NCBI RefSeq assembly: GCF_000218565.1 | Contig: NC_015684.1 | Location: 62,001-126,000 of the forward strand | Source of the DNA: Afipia carboxidovorans OM5 | GTDB taxonomy: Bacteria > Pseudomonadota > Alphaproteobacteria > Rhizobiales > Xanthobacteraceae | Length of the DNA stretch: 64,000 nt | Direction: 5' to 3' | Shown here: positions 45,874-54,888 of the stretch, in pieces | Numbering within the stretch: position 1 is the stretch's first letter | How the letters are laid out: every line of letters starts with the position of its first letter | Made by a program: the position numbers and the translations under genes | The notes under the pieces: model-generated | Told to the model about the DNA's origin: nothing | Databases searched by the model: none | What the model saw: the letters and a program-made list of their open reading frames with translations, nothing else

Positions 45874-45898
45874 ATATCTATCTAAATCAGATAGATAT
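45874..45898. promoter_or_regulatory. perfect 10-bp inverted repeat upstream of the outer-membrane protein gene
   Basis: ATATCTATCT (45874-45883) and AGATAGATAT (45889-45898) are perfect inverted arms around AAATC. It sits in a strongly AT-rich patch about 150 bp upstream of the outer-membrane protein start and just after the lysR stop. It contains ATC-rich half-sites like LysR-type operators. A weak terminator for lysR is the alternative. Confidence 0.45.
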
Positions 45899-45976
45899 AT
45901 CTTCTCTGAAATATTACCAAGAGGTCAACAGCGCCAGCTTGGCGAGCTCGGCGTGCCCATCAACGCCCGAAGGGGG

Positions 45977-46912
45977 TCAGTTGAGCGGCACGATCGAATT
46001 GGCGTAGTCGGGCCCGCGCGCACGCAACTCGCCGACGATACGGTTGAGGCAATCGAGAAAATGCAGGGCGTGCTGCGACAGCGTCGCGCCGCGCTGGTGG
46101 ATGTAGCCGAACGAAATCCAGCGTGCGGGCTCGATCGGCCGCAGCGTCAGCCCACGAAGATCGACCGCCTGCGCGCAGACGCGATCGAGAATCGCGATGC
46201 CCGCGCCATCACGCACCATCTGGCAGGCCATCAGCGAGGAGCGCGTCTCCACCGTGTAGCTCGGCACCGCGCCGCCGGAGCGGAAGAAATCATCCATCTG
46301 CTGCCGCCAGATCTGGCTCGGCCACAAGCCCAGCATCGGATAGGGCGCGAGATCGGACGCGGTGAGTTGCTCCTTCGCCGCCAGCGGATGATCCTGCGGC
46401 AGCAGCACTTCCGCGCGCACGCGCATCAACGGCTTGTTGTCGATCTCGACCAGTGAATGCGACACCGGCAGCGAGACGATGCCGAGATCGTAGCGCCGGG
46501 TGCCGATGCGGTTTTCGAGATCGAAGCGCGACTGGATATCGACGATGCAGCGCACGCCGGGCGCTTCCTTCTGCATCAGCGCGAGCGCGGGCGAAACCAG
46601 CCCCTGACCGATGCGCGGCGCGGTGACGAGGCGGAAATTGCCGCCGGTCTTCGCCTTGATGTCCTCGATAATGCGCGGGATTTCGTCGAAGCCCGCGAGC
46701 AGATGCTCGGCCTGACGATAGAACGCCTCGCCCTCCGGCGTCAGCGTCAGCCGCCGCCGCGTGCGATAGAACAATTGCAGCTTGGCCTCATGCTCGAGGA
46801 GCGAAATGAGGCGGCTCACCGCAGGCTGGCTGAGATGCATCGATTGGGCGGCGGCCGCGAGCGAGCCGTTCACCACAATCAGCCGGAAGGCCTTGAGGGA
46901 CTTGATGTTCAT
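45977..46912 (-). CDS. LysR-type transcriptional regulator
   Basis: This 311-residue protein has an N-terminal winged helix (about 1-60: LKAFRLIVVNGSLAAAAQSMHLSQPAVSRLI) and a LysR substrate-binding domain (about 90-295). It is divergent from the peptide-type ABC operon starting at 47058, the usual position of a LysR regulator and its target, and lies upstream of the outer-membrane protein gene on its own strand. The effector is unknown. The intervening 145 bp are AT-rich and contain CTGAT-ATCA-ATCAG (46936-46949). Confidence 0.93.
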   Translation of the reverse strand: MNIKSLKAFRLIVVNGSLAAAAQSMHLSQPAVSRLISLLEHEAKLQLFYRTRRRLTLTPEGEAFYRQAEHLLAGFDEIPRIIEDIKAKTGGNFRLVTAPRIGQGLVSPALALMQKEAPGVRCIVDIQSRFDLENRIGTRRYDLGIVSLPVSHSLVEIDNKPLMRVRAEVLLPQDHPLAAKEQLTASDLAPYPMLGLWPSQIWRQQMDDFFRSGGAVPSYTVETRSSLMACQMVRDGAGIAILDRVCAQAVDLRGLTLRPIEPARWISFGYIHQRGATLSQHALHFLDCLNRIVGELRARGPDYANSIVPLN

Positions 46913-46935
46913 GCCGCCTCGATACCCTTAAGTCC

Positions 46936-46949
46936 CTGATATCAATCAG
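46936..46949. promoter_or_regulatory. short dyad in the lysR-ABC intergenic region
   Basis: CTGAT and ATCAG flank ATCA, between the divergent lysR and peptide ABC genes. A second pair AATGAA (46956-46961) and TTCATT (46982-46987) lies closer to the ABC operon. Either could be a LysR-type site, but the match to T-N11-A is not exact. Confidence 0.3.
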
Positions 46950-47057
46950 TAAGCTAATGAATCATCATAAATACGAAAACGTTCATTCGTTATTTCACAT
47001 TTTGTTTCTGTTCGAGCCCGCTAACATGACGAAAGCCCGACAACAAGAGCGGACACC

Positions 47058-48626
47058 ATGTGGAGAGGCGGACCCAGAGGGCGCGTGCGCGCCGCGATTG
47101 TTGCTGCGTGCCTGACGCTGGTTGGCATCACGCCGACCCTTGCTGGCCGCGCGGACGACACCCTCGTGATCGCGATCGAGGGCGAAATCCCGACCCTCGA
47201 CCATCTCTACACCACCGCGCGCGACACCATCGTCGTCTCCGAGCTGACCGACGACGGGTTGTTCTATGTCGATCCCGACACGCTCGCCTATGTGCCGCTC
47301 GCAGCAGAGTCCTACACACAGATCGACGACACCACGATCGATGTCACCATTCGCCCGGGCGTGCGCTTTCACGACGGATCGACGCTCACCGCTGACGACG
47401 TCGTCTACACTTTCAACTGGGTGATCGATCCCGCGACCAACACCAATCGCGGTCGCCTGATCGCGAACTGGCTCGACCGTGTCGAGCGCCTTGGGCCGAT
47501 GTCCGTGCGCTTTCACTTGAAGCATCCCTACCCACTTGCGATCCGCGACATGGCGTTCAGCGTGCAGTTGCGCAAGGCAGGCGCCTATCAGGGCACTGAG
47601 GGCAAGCCTGATCCGACCGCGCAGGCGCTGACGCTCAACGGCGTCGGCCCCTACAAGGTGACGAATTTCCAGCCCGGCAAAAGCGTGACGCTGACGCGGT
47701 TCGAGGATTACTACGCCGCGAGCCCGAAGGGCCGCCCGGCGATCAAGACCATCATCTTCCGCACCATCCCGGACCTGTCCACGCAGCAGGCCGAGCTTGT
47801 CAGCGGCAAGGTGGACTGGATGTACAACGTGCCGGCCGATGTCGCCGCCAACATCGGCGCGACCGGCTATGCGGTGCATCTCACCGGCCCGACGCTGCGC
47901 ATCAACTTCATTCCGCTCGATGCGGCGGGGCTCACCGGCGCTGATAATCCGCTGACCAAGCGCGACGTCCGCCGCGCCATGATCCACGCCATCAACCGGC
48001 CGGATATCGTCAAGTATCTCGTGCAGGGCGACGCCGAGGTGATCAATTCCGCCTGTCACCCGCTACAGTTCGGATGCGAGCAGGACGTGCACAAATACGC
48101 CTACGATCCGGCGGAGGCACGCCGCCTGCTTGCCAAGGCAGGCTATCCCGATGGCTTCGAGTTCGAGTTCTGGGCCTATCGCGAGCGTCAGGTGGCGGAG
48201 GCCATCGCCGCCGATCTCGCCAAAGTCGGCATCCGCGCGCGGCTGCGTTTCGTCACGCTGACGACGCTCAACCAGGCGCGCAAGAAGCATCGCGTCCCGG
48301 CCTTCTTTGCAAGCTGGGAATCCGGCAGCACCGCCGACACCGCAACGATTGCGGAGACGCACTGGTCGATGAAGTCGGATCGCAATCTCGCGCAGGATGT
48401 CTTCGTCGCGCAGCGCATGGAAGCCGCCGCCAAGACCATCGACCGCGCGGAACGCCAGCGCCTCTACAGCGAAGCGCTGCGCCGGATCGCCGAGGAAGCC
48501 TACTGGATTCCGCTCTACACCTATTCGCAGGATTACCTCGTCTCGAAAGATCTCGCTTACCCGGTGCCAAAAGACGGGCTGCCGCGGCTGTTCCGTGCGC
48601 ACTGGCGCGCGGCCAAAGCCTCGTAA
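47058..48626 (+). CDS. ABC transporter substrate-binding protein, peptide/nickel family
   Basis: This 522-residue periplasmic SBP family 5 protein has a signal peptide ending TPTLAG-RA or nearby (about residue 30). The family signature VRFHDGSTLTADDVVYTFNW falls near residues 101-120, and SGKVDWMYNVPADV is further on. It would capture small peptides or similar ligands for the two permeases and fused ATPase that follow. It is divergent from the LysR gene, which probably regulates it. Confidence 0.93.
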   Translation: MWRGGPRGRVRAAIVAACLTLVGITPTLAGRADDTLVIAIEGEIPTLDHLYTTARDTIVVSELTDDGLFYVDPDTLAYVPLAAESYTQIDDTTIDVTIRPGVRFHDGSTLTADDVVYTFNWVIDPATNTNRGRLIANWLDRVERLGPMSVRFHLKHPYPLAIRDMAFSVQLRKAGAYQGTEGKPDPTAQALTLNGVGPYKVTNFQPGKSVTLTRFEDYYAASPKGRPAIKTIIFRTIPDLSTQQAELVSGKVDWMYNVPADVAANIGATGYAVHLTGPTLRINFIPLDAAGLTGADNPLTKRDVRRAMIHAINRPDIVKYLVQGDAEVINSACHPLQFGCEQDVHKYAYDPAEARRLLAKAGYPDGFEFEFWAYRERQVAEAIAADLAKVGIRARLRFVTLTTLNQARKKHRVPAFFASWESGSTADTATIAETHWSMKSDRNLAQDVFVAQRMEAAAKTIDRAERQRLYSEALRRIAEEAYWIPLYTYSQDYLVSKDLAYPVPKDGLPRLFRAHWRAAKAS

Positions 48627-48646
48627 GGGATTGGAAGGAACACCCG

Positions 48647-49564
48647 ATGCTTCGCTACGCATCCAAGCGCGTCGTCCTCGCCATCCTCGTGGCGCTCGCG
48701 GTTTCGTTCGCGGCGTTCCTGCTGCTGAGCGTCGCGACCGATCCCGCCGCCGCCATCGCAGGCGAAGGTGCGGAGCCCGAAGTGATCGAACACATCCGCG
48801 AACAGCTCGGGCTTAATCGTCCACTGCTTGTGCAGTATGGAAGCTGGCTGCTGTCGGTCTTCCGCGGCGATTTCGGCACGAGCTATTACTGGCACCAGCC
48901 GGTCGGCACGCTGATCGTGCAGCATCTGCCGGTGACGCTGACGCTGGCGCTGTCCGCGATATTCGTCACGCTGATCGTCGCGATCCCGCTCGGCACCATC
49001 GCGGCACTTTATCCGAATTCGCTGATCGACCGCCTCGCGCTCGGCCTTGCCGTCGCCGCGCAGGCGATGCCCTCGTTCTGGCTCGCGCTGATCCTCATCA
49101 TCCTGCTAGGCGTGATGCTGCCGATCTTCCCGATCTCGGGCGACGCCACCGCGCTGAATTACGTGCTGCCCGCGATCGTGCTCGGCGCGCATTCGGTGCC
49201 GGCGGTGATGCGGCTGACGCGCGTCGGCGTGATGGACGTGATGGCGTCGGACTACATCCGCACTGCGCGCGCGAAGGGCTTCTACGGCTACCGGCTGCTG
49301 TGGCGGCAAGTGATGCGCAACGCACTGTTGCCGGTCGTCAGCGTTCTGTCGGTGCAGCTCGGCTACAAACTCGGCGGCTCTGTCGTGACCGAGACCGTGT
49401 TCGCGATGAACGGGCTCGGCCGCTTCGCGCTGCAATCCATCGTCGGCGGCGACATCCCGACCGTGCAGATGCTGGTCGTGCTGTTCGCGATGACCTTCAT
49501 CGGACTGACGCTGCTCGCCGACCTTCTCAATGCGTGGCTCGATCCGCGCATCCGGCTCGCGTGA
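48647..49564 (+). CDS. ABC transporter permease, DppB type
   Basis: This 305-residue inner-membrane permease has six predicted membrane segments. Its N-terminus is MLRYASKRVVLAILVALAVS. The coupling-helix EAA motif is RTARAKGFYGYRLLWRQVMRNALLP. GGAAGGAA lies upstream of the ATG at 48647. A longer open frame back to 48074 overlaps the SBP gene and is spurious. It is placed 20 bp after the SBP gene. Confidence 0.93.
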   Translation: MLRYASKRVVLAILVALAVSFAAFLLLSVATDPAAAIAGEGAEPEVIEHIREQLGLNRPLLVQYGSWLLSVFRGDFGTSYYWHQPVGTLIVQHLPVTLTLALSAIFVTLIVAIPLGTIAALYPNSLIDRLALGLAVAAQAMPSFWLALILIILLGVMLPIFPISGDATALNYVLPAIVLGAHSVPAVMRLTRVGVMDVMASDYIRTARAKGFYGYRLLWRQVMRNALLPVVSVLSVQLGYKLGGSVVTETVFAMNGLGRFALQSIVGGDIPTVQMLVVLFAMTFIGLTLLADLLNAWLDPRIRLA

Positions 49565-49571
49565 GGCGCCC

Positions 49572-50498
49572 ATGAGCGAGATGGACCTCTCCTTCAAGGC
49601 CGCGGCCGCCTCCGAACCAGCCGGAGAGTTGCTCGACGCCGCGCCGGCCAGACCGAAGCTCTGGCGCAACATCATGCACCACCCCGGCCTTGTGATCGGG
49701 CTCGTGGTGCTCGCAAGCCTCGTGCTGCTTGCGGTGTTCGCACCATGGGTGTCGCCTTACGATCCCTACGACCAGAGTTTACCGCAGCGCCTGTTGCCGC
49801 CGTTCTGGGTCGATGGCGGAAGCACCGCGCATCTTCTCGGCACCGACCATCTCGGCCGTGATTATCTGAGCCGCCTGCTCTATGGCGCGCGGGTATCGCT
49901 ATTGATCGGCTTCGGCGCGGCCAGCATCGGCTGCGTCATCGGTGTGACGCTCGGCGTTTGCGCCGGATATTTCGGCGGGCTGATCGACCGCATCGTCTCC
50001 TTCATCCTCACCTGCCAGCTCGCGCTGCCGGGCCTGCTGCTCGCGATGGCGCTGGTGTTCCTGATCGGCCCATCGGTCGGCGTGGTGATCTGCGTGATCG
50101 GCTTCCTGCACTGGAGCTATTATCTCGTGGTGACGCGCGCGGCGACGCAGAAGATTCGCGATCTCGAATACATCACGGCGGCACGCGTGATCGGTTCGAG
50201 CCGGCTGCAGATCATGACCACGGAAATTCTGCCGAACCTGTTCAGCGAGATCATCGTGATCTTCTCGCTCGAAGTCGGCGTTGCGGTGCTGGCCGAAGCC
50301 GCATTGTCGTTTCTCGGCGTCGGCATCCAGCCGCCGACGGCCTCGTGGGGCCTGATGATCGCCGAGGGCAAGGTTTCGGTGTTCCTGCGGCCATGGCTCG
50401 TGATCCTGCCCGGCATCTTCATCTTCCTGCTGGTGCTGGCGGCAAACCTCGTGGGCGACGGGTTGCGCGACCTGATGAGCGCGGAGAGCCGGCGATGA
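49572..50498 (+). CDS. ABC transporter permease, DppC type
   Basis: This 308-residue permease has an N-terminal OppC-like segment (RNIMHHPGLVIGLVVLASLVLL) and LGTDHLGRDYLSRLLYGARVS. The EAA motif is ITAARVIGSSRLQIMTTEILPN. It begins 7 bp after the DppB-type gene and overlaps the ATPase start by 4 bp (ATGA). Confidence 0.93.
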   Translation: MSEMDLSFKAAAASEPAGELLDAAPARPKLWRNIMHHPGLVIGLVVLASLVLLAVFAPWVSPYDPYDQSLPQRLLPPFWVDGGSTAHLLGTDHLGRDYLSRLLYGARVSLLIGFGAASIGCVIGVTLGVCAGYFGGLIDRIVSFILTCQLALPGLLLAMALVFLIGPSVGVVICVIGFLHWSYYLVVTRAATQKIRDLEYITAARVIGSSRLQIMTTEILPNLFSEIIVIFSLEVGVAVLAEAALSFLGVGIQPPTASWGLMIAEGKVSVFLRPWLVILPGIFIFLLVLAANLVGDGLRDLMSAESRR

Positions 50499-52378
50499 CG
50501 ATGACACCCGGTCGGCCGCTGCTTGAAGTCCGCAACCTCTCCGTCACTTTGCCAGTCGGTTCGGGCAAGCTCTATGCCGTGCGCGATGTGAACTTCACGC
50601 TGGAGCGCGGAGAGGCGCTTGGCGTGGTCGGCGAATCCGGCAGCGGCAAGTCGATGACGTCATTGGCGCTGATGAACCTGCTGCCGCGCAACGCGATCCG
50701 CCAAGCAGACATGCTGCGGCTCGGCGAGCACGATCTCCTTGCCATGGACGGCCAGGAGTTCTCGCGCACGCTGGCCGGCAAGCGGATGGCGATGATCTTT
50801 CAGGAGCCGATGACCTCGCTCAACCCGGTCTACACCATCGGCCAGCAGATCATGGAAATGATCGTGCCGGATGCAACGCAGAGTGCAAAGGACATCCGCG
50901 ACCGCGCCGTCTATCTGCTGGAGCGGATCGGCATCCCCGACGCGGCGGGCCGGCTGAAGCAATACCCGCATGAACTGTCCGGCGGCCTGCGCCAGCGCGT
51001 GATGATCGCGATGATGCTGATGAACAAGCCGGACCTGTTGATCGCCGACGAGCCGACCACCGCGCTCGACGTCACGGTGCAGGCCAGCATCCTGAAGCTG
51101 CTGATGGAGCTGCGCAAAGAACTCGGCATGGCGCTCATTCTGGTGAGCCACGACCTCGGCGTCGTGTCGCAGAGCATGGACAAGATCGCGGTGATGTACG
51201 CGGGCGAACTGGTCGAGACCGGACCCGTTGCCGATGTGCTCGGCGCGCCGCAGCACCCTTACACGCAGGGGCTTCTCGCCTCGATCCCGGCGGCACGTCA
51301 TTCCGGCGAGCGGCTGCCGAGCATTCCCGGCTCGGTACCGGCGCTGTTCGCGCAGCCTGCGGGCTGCGTGTTCGCTTCACGCTGTCCGCAGGTGCAACCG
51401 GAGTGCCGCACCACCCGGCCGCCGACGCAGGCGCGCGGTGCGGATCATCACTATCGCTGCATCCTGACACCGGGCCGCAGCCACACGGCGTTGCGCAGGC
51501 CGCAGGCCGTGCAGATGAGCGCGGCTCCCGCGTCTTCCAATGCGCTTCTCTCCGCACGCGGCGTGAGCTGCACGTTCACGATCCGCAGCGGGCTGCTTGC
51601 GCGCGGCAAAAGCCTCACCGCAGTCGACAACGTCTCGCTTGATATCGCGGAAGGTGAGATCGTCGCGCTGGTCGGCGAATCCGGAAGCGGCAAGAGCACG
51701 TTCGCGCGGATTCTGCTGGGCCTGCAGCAGCCCGACCAAGGCGAGGTGCTGATCGCGGGCACGCCGGTGCAATCCGTGCCGCCGTTCGAGCGCGCCAAGC
51801 TGGTGCAGCCAGTGTTTCAGGACCCGTATTCATCGCTCAACCCGCGCAAGACCATCGGCCAGAGCATCGGCCGTCCGCTCGAATTGCACGGCACCGCTTC
51901 GGCAACCGAACGGCGCAAGATCGTCGAGGAGACGATGGAGCTCGTCGGCCTGCCGAAACGACTGTTCAACAATTATCCCTCGCAGCTTTCCGGCGGGCAG
52001 CGCCAGCGCGTCGCCATCGCACGCGCGATCATTCTCAAGCCAAAACTTCTGATCTGCGACGAGCCGACGTCGGCGCTCGACGTATCCGTGCAGGCGCAGA
52101 TTCTCAATCTGCTGCTCGACCTGCGCGACGAACTCGGGCTGTCCTATCTGCTCATTACGCATGATCTTGCAGTCGTCGATTGCGTCGCGACGCGGATCGC
52201 GGTGATGCATCGCGGCCGGATCGTCGAGCTTGGCACCAAGGACGAGGTGCTTTCCGCGCCGCGCGATCCTTACACGCGCACGCTGCTCGGCTCCGTCCTG
52301 AAAGTCGAAATACCCGCTTTGCAAGCCCGCGCCGATGCCGGTGCGCGCGCCCCCGACCCCATTCATCTGTTGCGTTAA
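50495..52378 (+). CDS. fused dipeptide-type ABC ATPase (two nucleotide-binding domains, GsiA-like)
   Basis: This 627-residue protein carries two complete ATPases in one reading frame. Domain 1 has Walker A GESGSGKS (46-53), signature LSGGLRQR and LLIADEPTTALD. Domain 2 has Walker A GESGSGKS (394-401), signature LSGGQRQRVAIARA and LLICDEPTSALD. The DppD-type oligopeptide tail with Cys (CVFASRCPQVQPEC) lies between. This is the layout of E. coli GsiA (glutathione import). An internal ATG at 51515 (Met341) could start a separate second domain, but no stop codon separates the halves. Substrate specificity is not determined by the ATPase. Confidence 0.92.
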   Translation: MTMTPGRPLLEVRNLSVTLPVGSGKLYAVRDVNFTLERGEALGVVGESGSGKSMTSLALMNLLPRNAIRQADMLRLGEHDLLAMDGQEFSRTLAGKRMAMIFQEPMTSLNPVYTIGQQIMEMIVPDATQSAKDIRDRAVYLLERIGIPDAAGRLKQYPHELSGGLRQRVMIAMMLMNKPDLLIADEPTTALDVTVQASILKLLMELRKELGMALILVSHDLGVVSQSMDKIAVMYAGELVETGPVADVLGAPQHPYTQGLLASIPAARHSGERLPSIPGSVPALFAQPAGCVFASRCPQVQPECRTTRPPTQARGADHHYRCILTPGRSHTALRRPQAVQMSAAPASSNALLSARGVSCTFTIRSGLLARGKSLTAVDNVSLDIAEGEIVALVGESGSGKSTFARILLGLQQPDQGEVLIAGTPVQSVPPFERAKLVQPVFQDPYSSLNPRKTIGQSIGRPLELHGTASATERRKIVEETMELVGLPKRLFNNYPSQLSGGQRQRVAIARAIILKPKLLICDEPTSALDVSVQAQILNLLLDLRDELGLSYLLITHDLAVVDCVATRIAVMHRGRIVELGTKDEVLSAPRDPYTRTLLGSVLKVEIPALQARADAGARAPDPIHLLR

Positions 52379-52392
52379 TTTCGAGGACTTAC

Positions 52393-53235
52393 ATGACCCA
52401 AGTGACCGTGGACGTTCGCAAGCCGCCATTGCCGGAACGCCAGATCGCCGCCACGCCGGGCGGCACCATCAGCTATCGCGAGGCGGGCCAGGGACCGGCG
52501 CTGTTTCTGCTGCACGGCATGAACGGCAATTCGCGAAGCTGGACGCAACAACTTGCGGCGTTCTCGGATTCCTATCGTGTCATCGCATGGGACGCGCCGG
52601 GCTACGGCCAGTCCGATCCCGTGCTGCCGGAAGCTGATGCCTATGCGGCGCAGGCCGCGCATCTTCTGGACCATCTCAATGTCGAGAAGGCACATGTCAT
52701 CGGCCACTCCATGGGCGGCGTGATCGCCGAGCGGTTCTGCGCGCGCCATCTCGATCGCGCGGCGTCGCTCGTGCTCTCCGGCACGCATTGGGGCAACGCC
52801 GTGCCCGAAGGCACGCCGCTCGCCGCCAAATACGCGCGGCGGCTGCGGGAGCTCGAGGAAATGTCGGCGGAGGAATACGGCAAGGTGCGGGCCGGCAAGA
52901 TGGTGCCGTCCTCGCCGTCGCCATCGCCCGACGTGCTCGATGAACTCGCGGGCGTTGCTTCGGAAATGAAGCGCGAAGGTCTGTTCAACGGCGGGCAGAT
53001 GGTCGAGAAGACCGACAACCGGCCGTTCCTCTCCACGCTGAGGCTGCCCGTGCTGATCCTCACCGGCAGCCGCGATCCCGTGGTGACGCCGCAACGCTCC
53101 GAAGCGATGATGGAGTATCTGCCCTCCGCGCGCACGGTGAGCCTGCCGGATGTCGGACACGCCGCCTATCTCGAGGCGCCCGAAGCGTTCAATCGCGCGG
53201 TGCGCGAATTCCTCGCGACGGTCGAGAGAAGCTAA
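52393..53235 (+). CDS. alpha/beta hydrolase
   Basis: This 280-residue cytoplasmic protein has oxyanion HGMNGNSRSW (about residues 40-49), nucleophile GHSMGG (about 103-108), Asp in LTGSRDPVVTP and His in PDVGHAAYLEAP, so the triad is complete. It resembles enol-lactonase/C-C hydrolase-type members. It starts 14 bp after the importer's ATPase gene with GAGGA upstream, so it is probably the last gene of the transporter operon and may act on the imported compound. Confidence 0.9.
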   Translation: MTQVTVDVRKPPLPERQIAATPGGTISYREAGQGPALFLLHGMNGNSRSWTQQLAAFSDSYRVIAWDAPGYGQSDPVLPEADAYAAQAAHLLDHLNVEKAHVIGHSMGGVIAERFCARHLDRAASLVLSGTHWGNAVPEGTPLAAKYARRLRELEEMSAEEYGKVRAGKMVPSSPSPSPDVLDELAGVASEMKREGLFNGGQMVEKTDNRPFLSTLRLPVLILTGSRDPVVTPQRSEAMMEYLPSARTVSLPDVGHAAYLEAPEAFNRAVREFLATVERS

Positions 53236-53242
53236 GCCCGCA

Positions 53243-54691
53243 TCAGCGTCCGGCGTTCGGCCAGCGCAGTCCGCTGCGCGGCAGCGGCTCGGGATGGCGC
53301 GCCTTGGGTGCGGGCGCGCGGCGCTTCTTGGCGGGCTTTGCCGCCGCGGGGCGCTCCGCCTTGGCGCCTGCAATCTTGTGGAGCGCCGCATCGGCCGCGC
53401 GTTCGCCGGAGATCCATGCGCCCGCGACCGTGCCGCCGAGCGCCTCGTGCAACGCTTCGCCCGCGAAGAACAAGGCTCCGAGCGGCTCGGCGAGAACCCG
53501 CCGCGACGGCTGGCCGCCCGGTGCCGCAACCGACATCGCGCCCAGCACATAAGGCTCGGCGCCCCAGCGCGTGACGCTCGCGCGCGTTGTCACTTTGGCA
53601 ATATCGCCGCCGAACAGATTGCGCAGCCAGTCCTGCGCGAACTCGATCATTGCCGCCTCGCCTTCCGCCGACAATTCGCGGCCGAACGCACCGCCGACAT
53701 CCACCTGGCACAGCGAGGAGCCACCGGTGTTCGCGAGCAGAAGCCCGGTGCGCGCACTGTGGCTTTGCTCGATCAGCACCTCGTCGCGACCAAGCCCGAG
53801 CGGATTGCCCGGAAGATCGAGCGCGATGCGTTCGCGGGTGCCGAGCGAAAGATGCGACAGCGCCTCCGCCTGCCGCTTCGGCAGATCGGGTGTGAACTTG
53901 ATGACACCCGTATTGAGCACGTTGACCGAGGCGGTGACGATCACTGCCCGCGCGCTCAAATTTCCCGCGCGTGTCTCGAGCTGCACGTCGCGGCCGCTCC
54001 AGCGCACGCCCGTCACCGGCGTATTGAGCGCAACCGGCAGCGAGCCTGCGAGGCGCGTAATCAGCGTGCCGACACCCTGACGGCAGGACGCGGCAGGATC
54101 GCGCTGTGCGAAGCTCAAGAGATCAGCTGTCGAGAAGCGATCGAGATCATCGCCATTGCTCAGCGGACCGAGCTGGAATTCCACCGTGTTGCGCCACTCG
54201 CGCAGATCCTGCGGCAGCGCTTTTGCGACCGCGACATCGGCACGGCCGCGCACGGCCTCGGCCATCGAGCGATTGACCCGCACCATCAGCGCGAGAAAAT
54301 CCTCCGTCTCGCCCGCGCGCGCATTGCGCCGCCCGATGCGGATGCGCTGGCCGCGCGCCGCCGGCACGACATCGACCTGTTGGCTGCGTGCCAGTTCGGT
54401 TAGCGGATTCGACGCGCTCGCATAAAGCGAACGCGCGCCGCGATCGAACGGCACGTCAAATGTCTCCACATCGGTGACGCAACGGCCGCCAAGCCGCGGC
54501 GAGGCCTCCAGCATCAGCACCGATTTTCCGGCTGCGGAAATCTTGCGTGCGGCGGCGATTCCGGCGGCACCCGCGCCGATGATCGCAACATCGACCTCAC
54601 GCGGCAGGCCTGCCGCGCGAGCCGCGCCACGCACACCCGGCATGGCAAGCACGGCTGCGGCAGCCATCAACTCGCGGCGCGTCAAATTCAT
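53243..54691 (-). CDS. Tat-exported FAD-dependent amine oxidase
   Basis: This 482-residue protein has a twin-arginine signal (TRRELMAAAAVLAMPGVRGAARA), the FAD Rossmann motif GAGAAGIAAARK (about 39-50), then LGGRC and the flavin-binding C-terminal GEALHEALGGTVAGAWISGERAA (about 415-438). This is the monoamine oxidase / phytoene desaturase superfamily. An active amine-oxidase aromatic cage cannot be judged. The last about 40 residues form a Lys/Ala/Pro-rich basic tail, odd for an exported enzyme. It converges on the hydrolase gene with a 7-bp gap. Confidence 0.85.
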   Translation of the reverse strand: MNLTRRELMAAAAVLAMPGVRGAARAAGLPREVDVAIIGAGAAGIAAARKISAAGKSVLMLEASPRLGGRCVTDVETFDVPFDRGARSLYASASNPLTELARSQQVDVVPAARGQRIRIGRRNARAGETEDFLALMVRVNRSMAEAVRGRADVAVAKALPQDLREWRNTVEFQLGPLSNGDDLDRFSTADLLSFAQRDPAASCRQGVGTLITRLAGSLPVALNTPVTGVRWSGRDVQLETRAGNLSARAVIVTASVNVLNTGVIKFTPDLPKRQAEALSHLSLGTRERIALDLPGNPLGLGRDEVLIEQSHSARTGLLLANTGGSSLCQVDVGGAFGRELSAEGEAAMIEFAQDWLRNLFGGDIAKVTTRASVTRWGAEPYVLGAMSVAAPGGQPSRRVLAEPLGALFFAGEALHEALGGTVAGAWISGERAADAALHKIAGAKAERPAAAKPAKKRRAPAPKARHPEPLPRSGLRWPNAGR

Positions 54692-54888
54692 GTCATGGTT
54701 TCCGAAACTTCAATCGCGCGGGGGATGGAGAGACAACTTGCCGCAATGACGCGGCTTTCGCAACGGGCATGGTGAATCGCTGGTGAACTGCATCGGAAAG
54801 GATATCAACGAAGTTGCAATCGCTTTACGCAAGACTTAGGAGCAGAACGCAGCAGGCATGGCGGTCCGTCATGTCCCGGGAGGCCATG

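Noticed and set aside
46913..47057. Search for an exact LysR T-N11-A box
   Set aside because: Dyads are present but none fits T-N11-A cleanly, so only a low-confidence site was listed.
48074..48646. Extension of the DppB-type permease frame back into the substrate-binding protein gene
   Set aside because: It overlaps a clear gene in another frame and lacks permease similarity. The ATG at 48647 has a good ribosome binding site.
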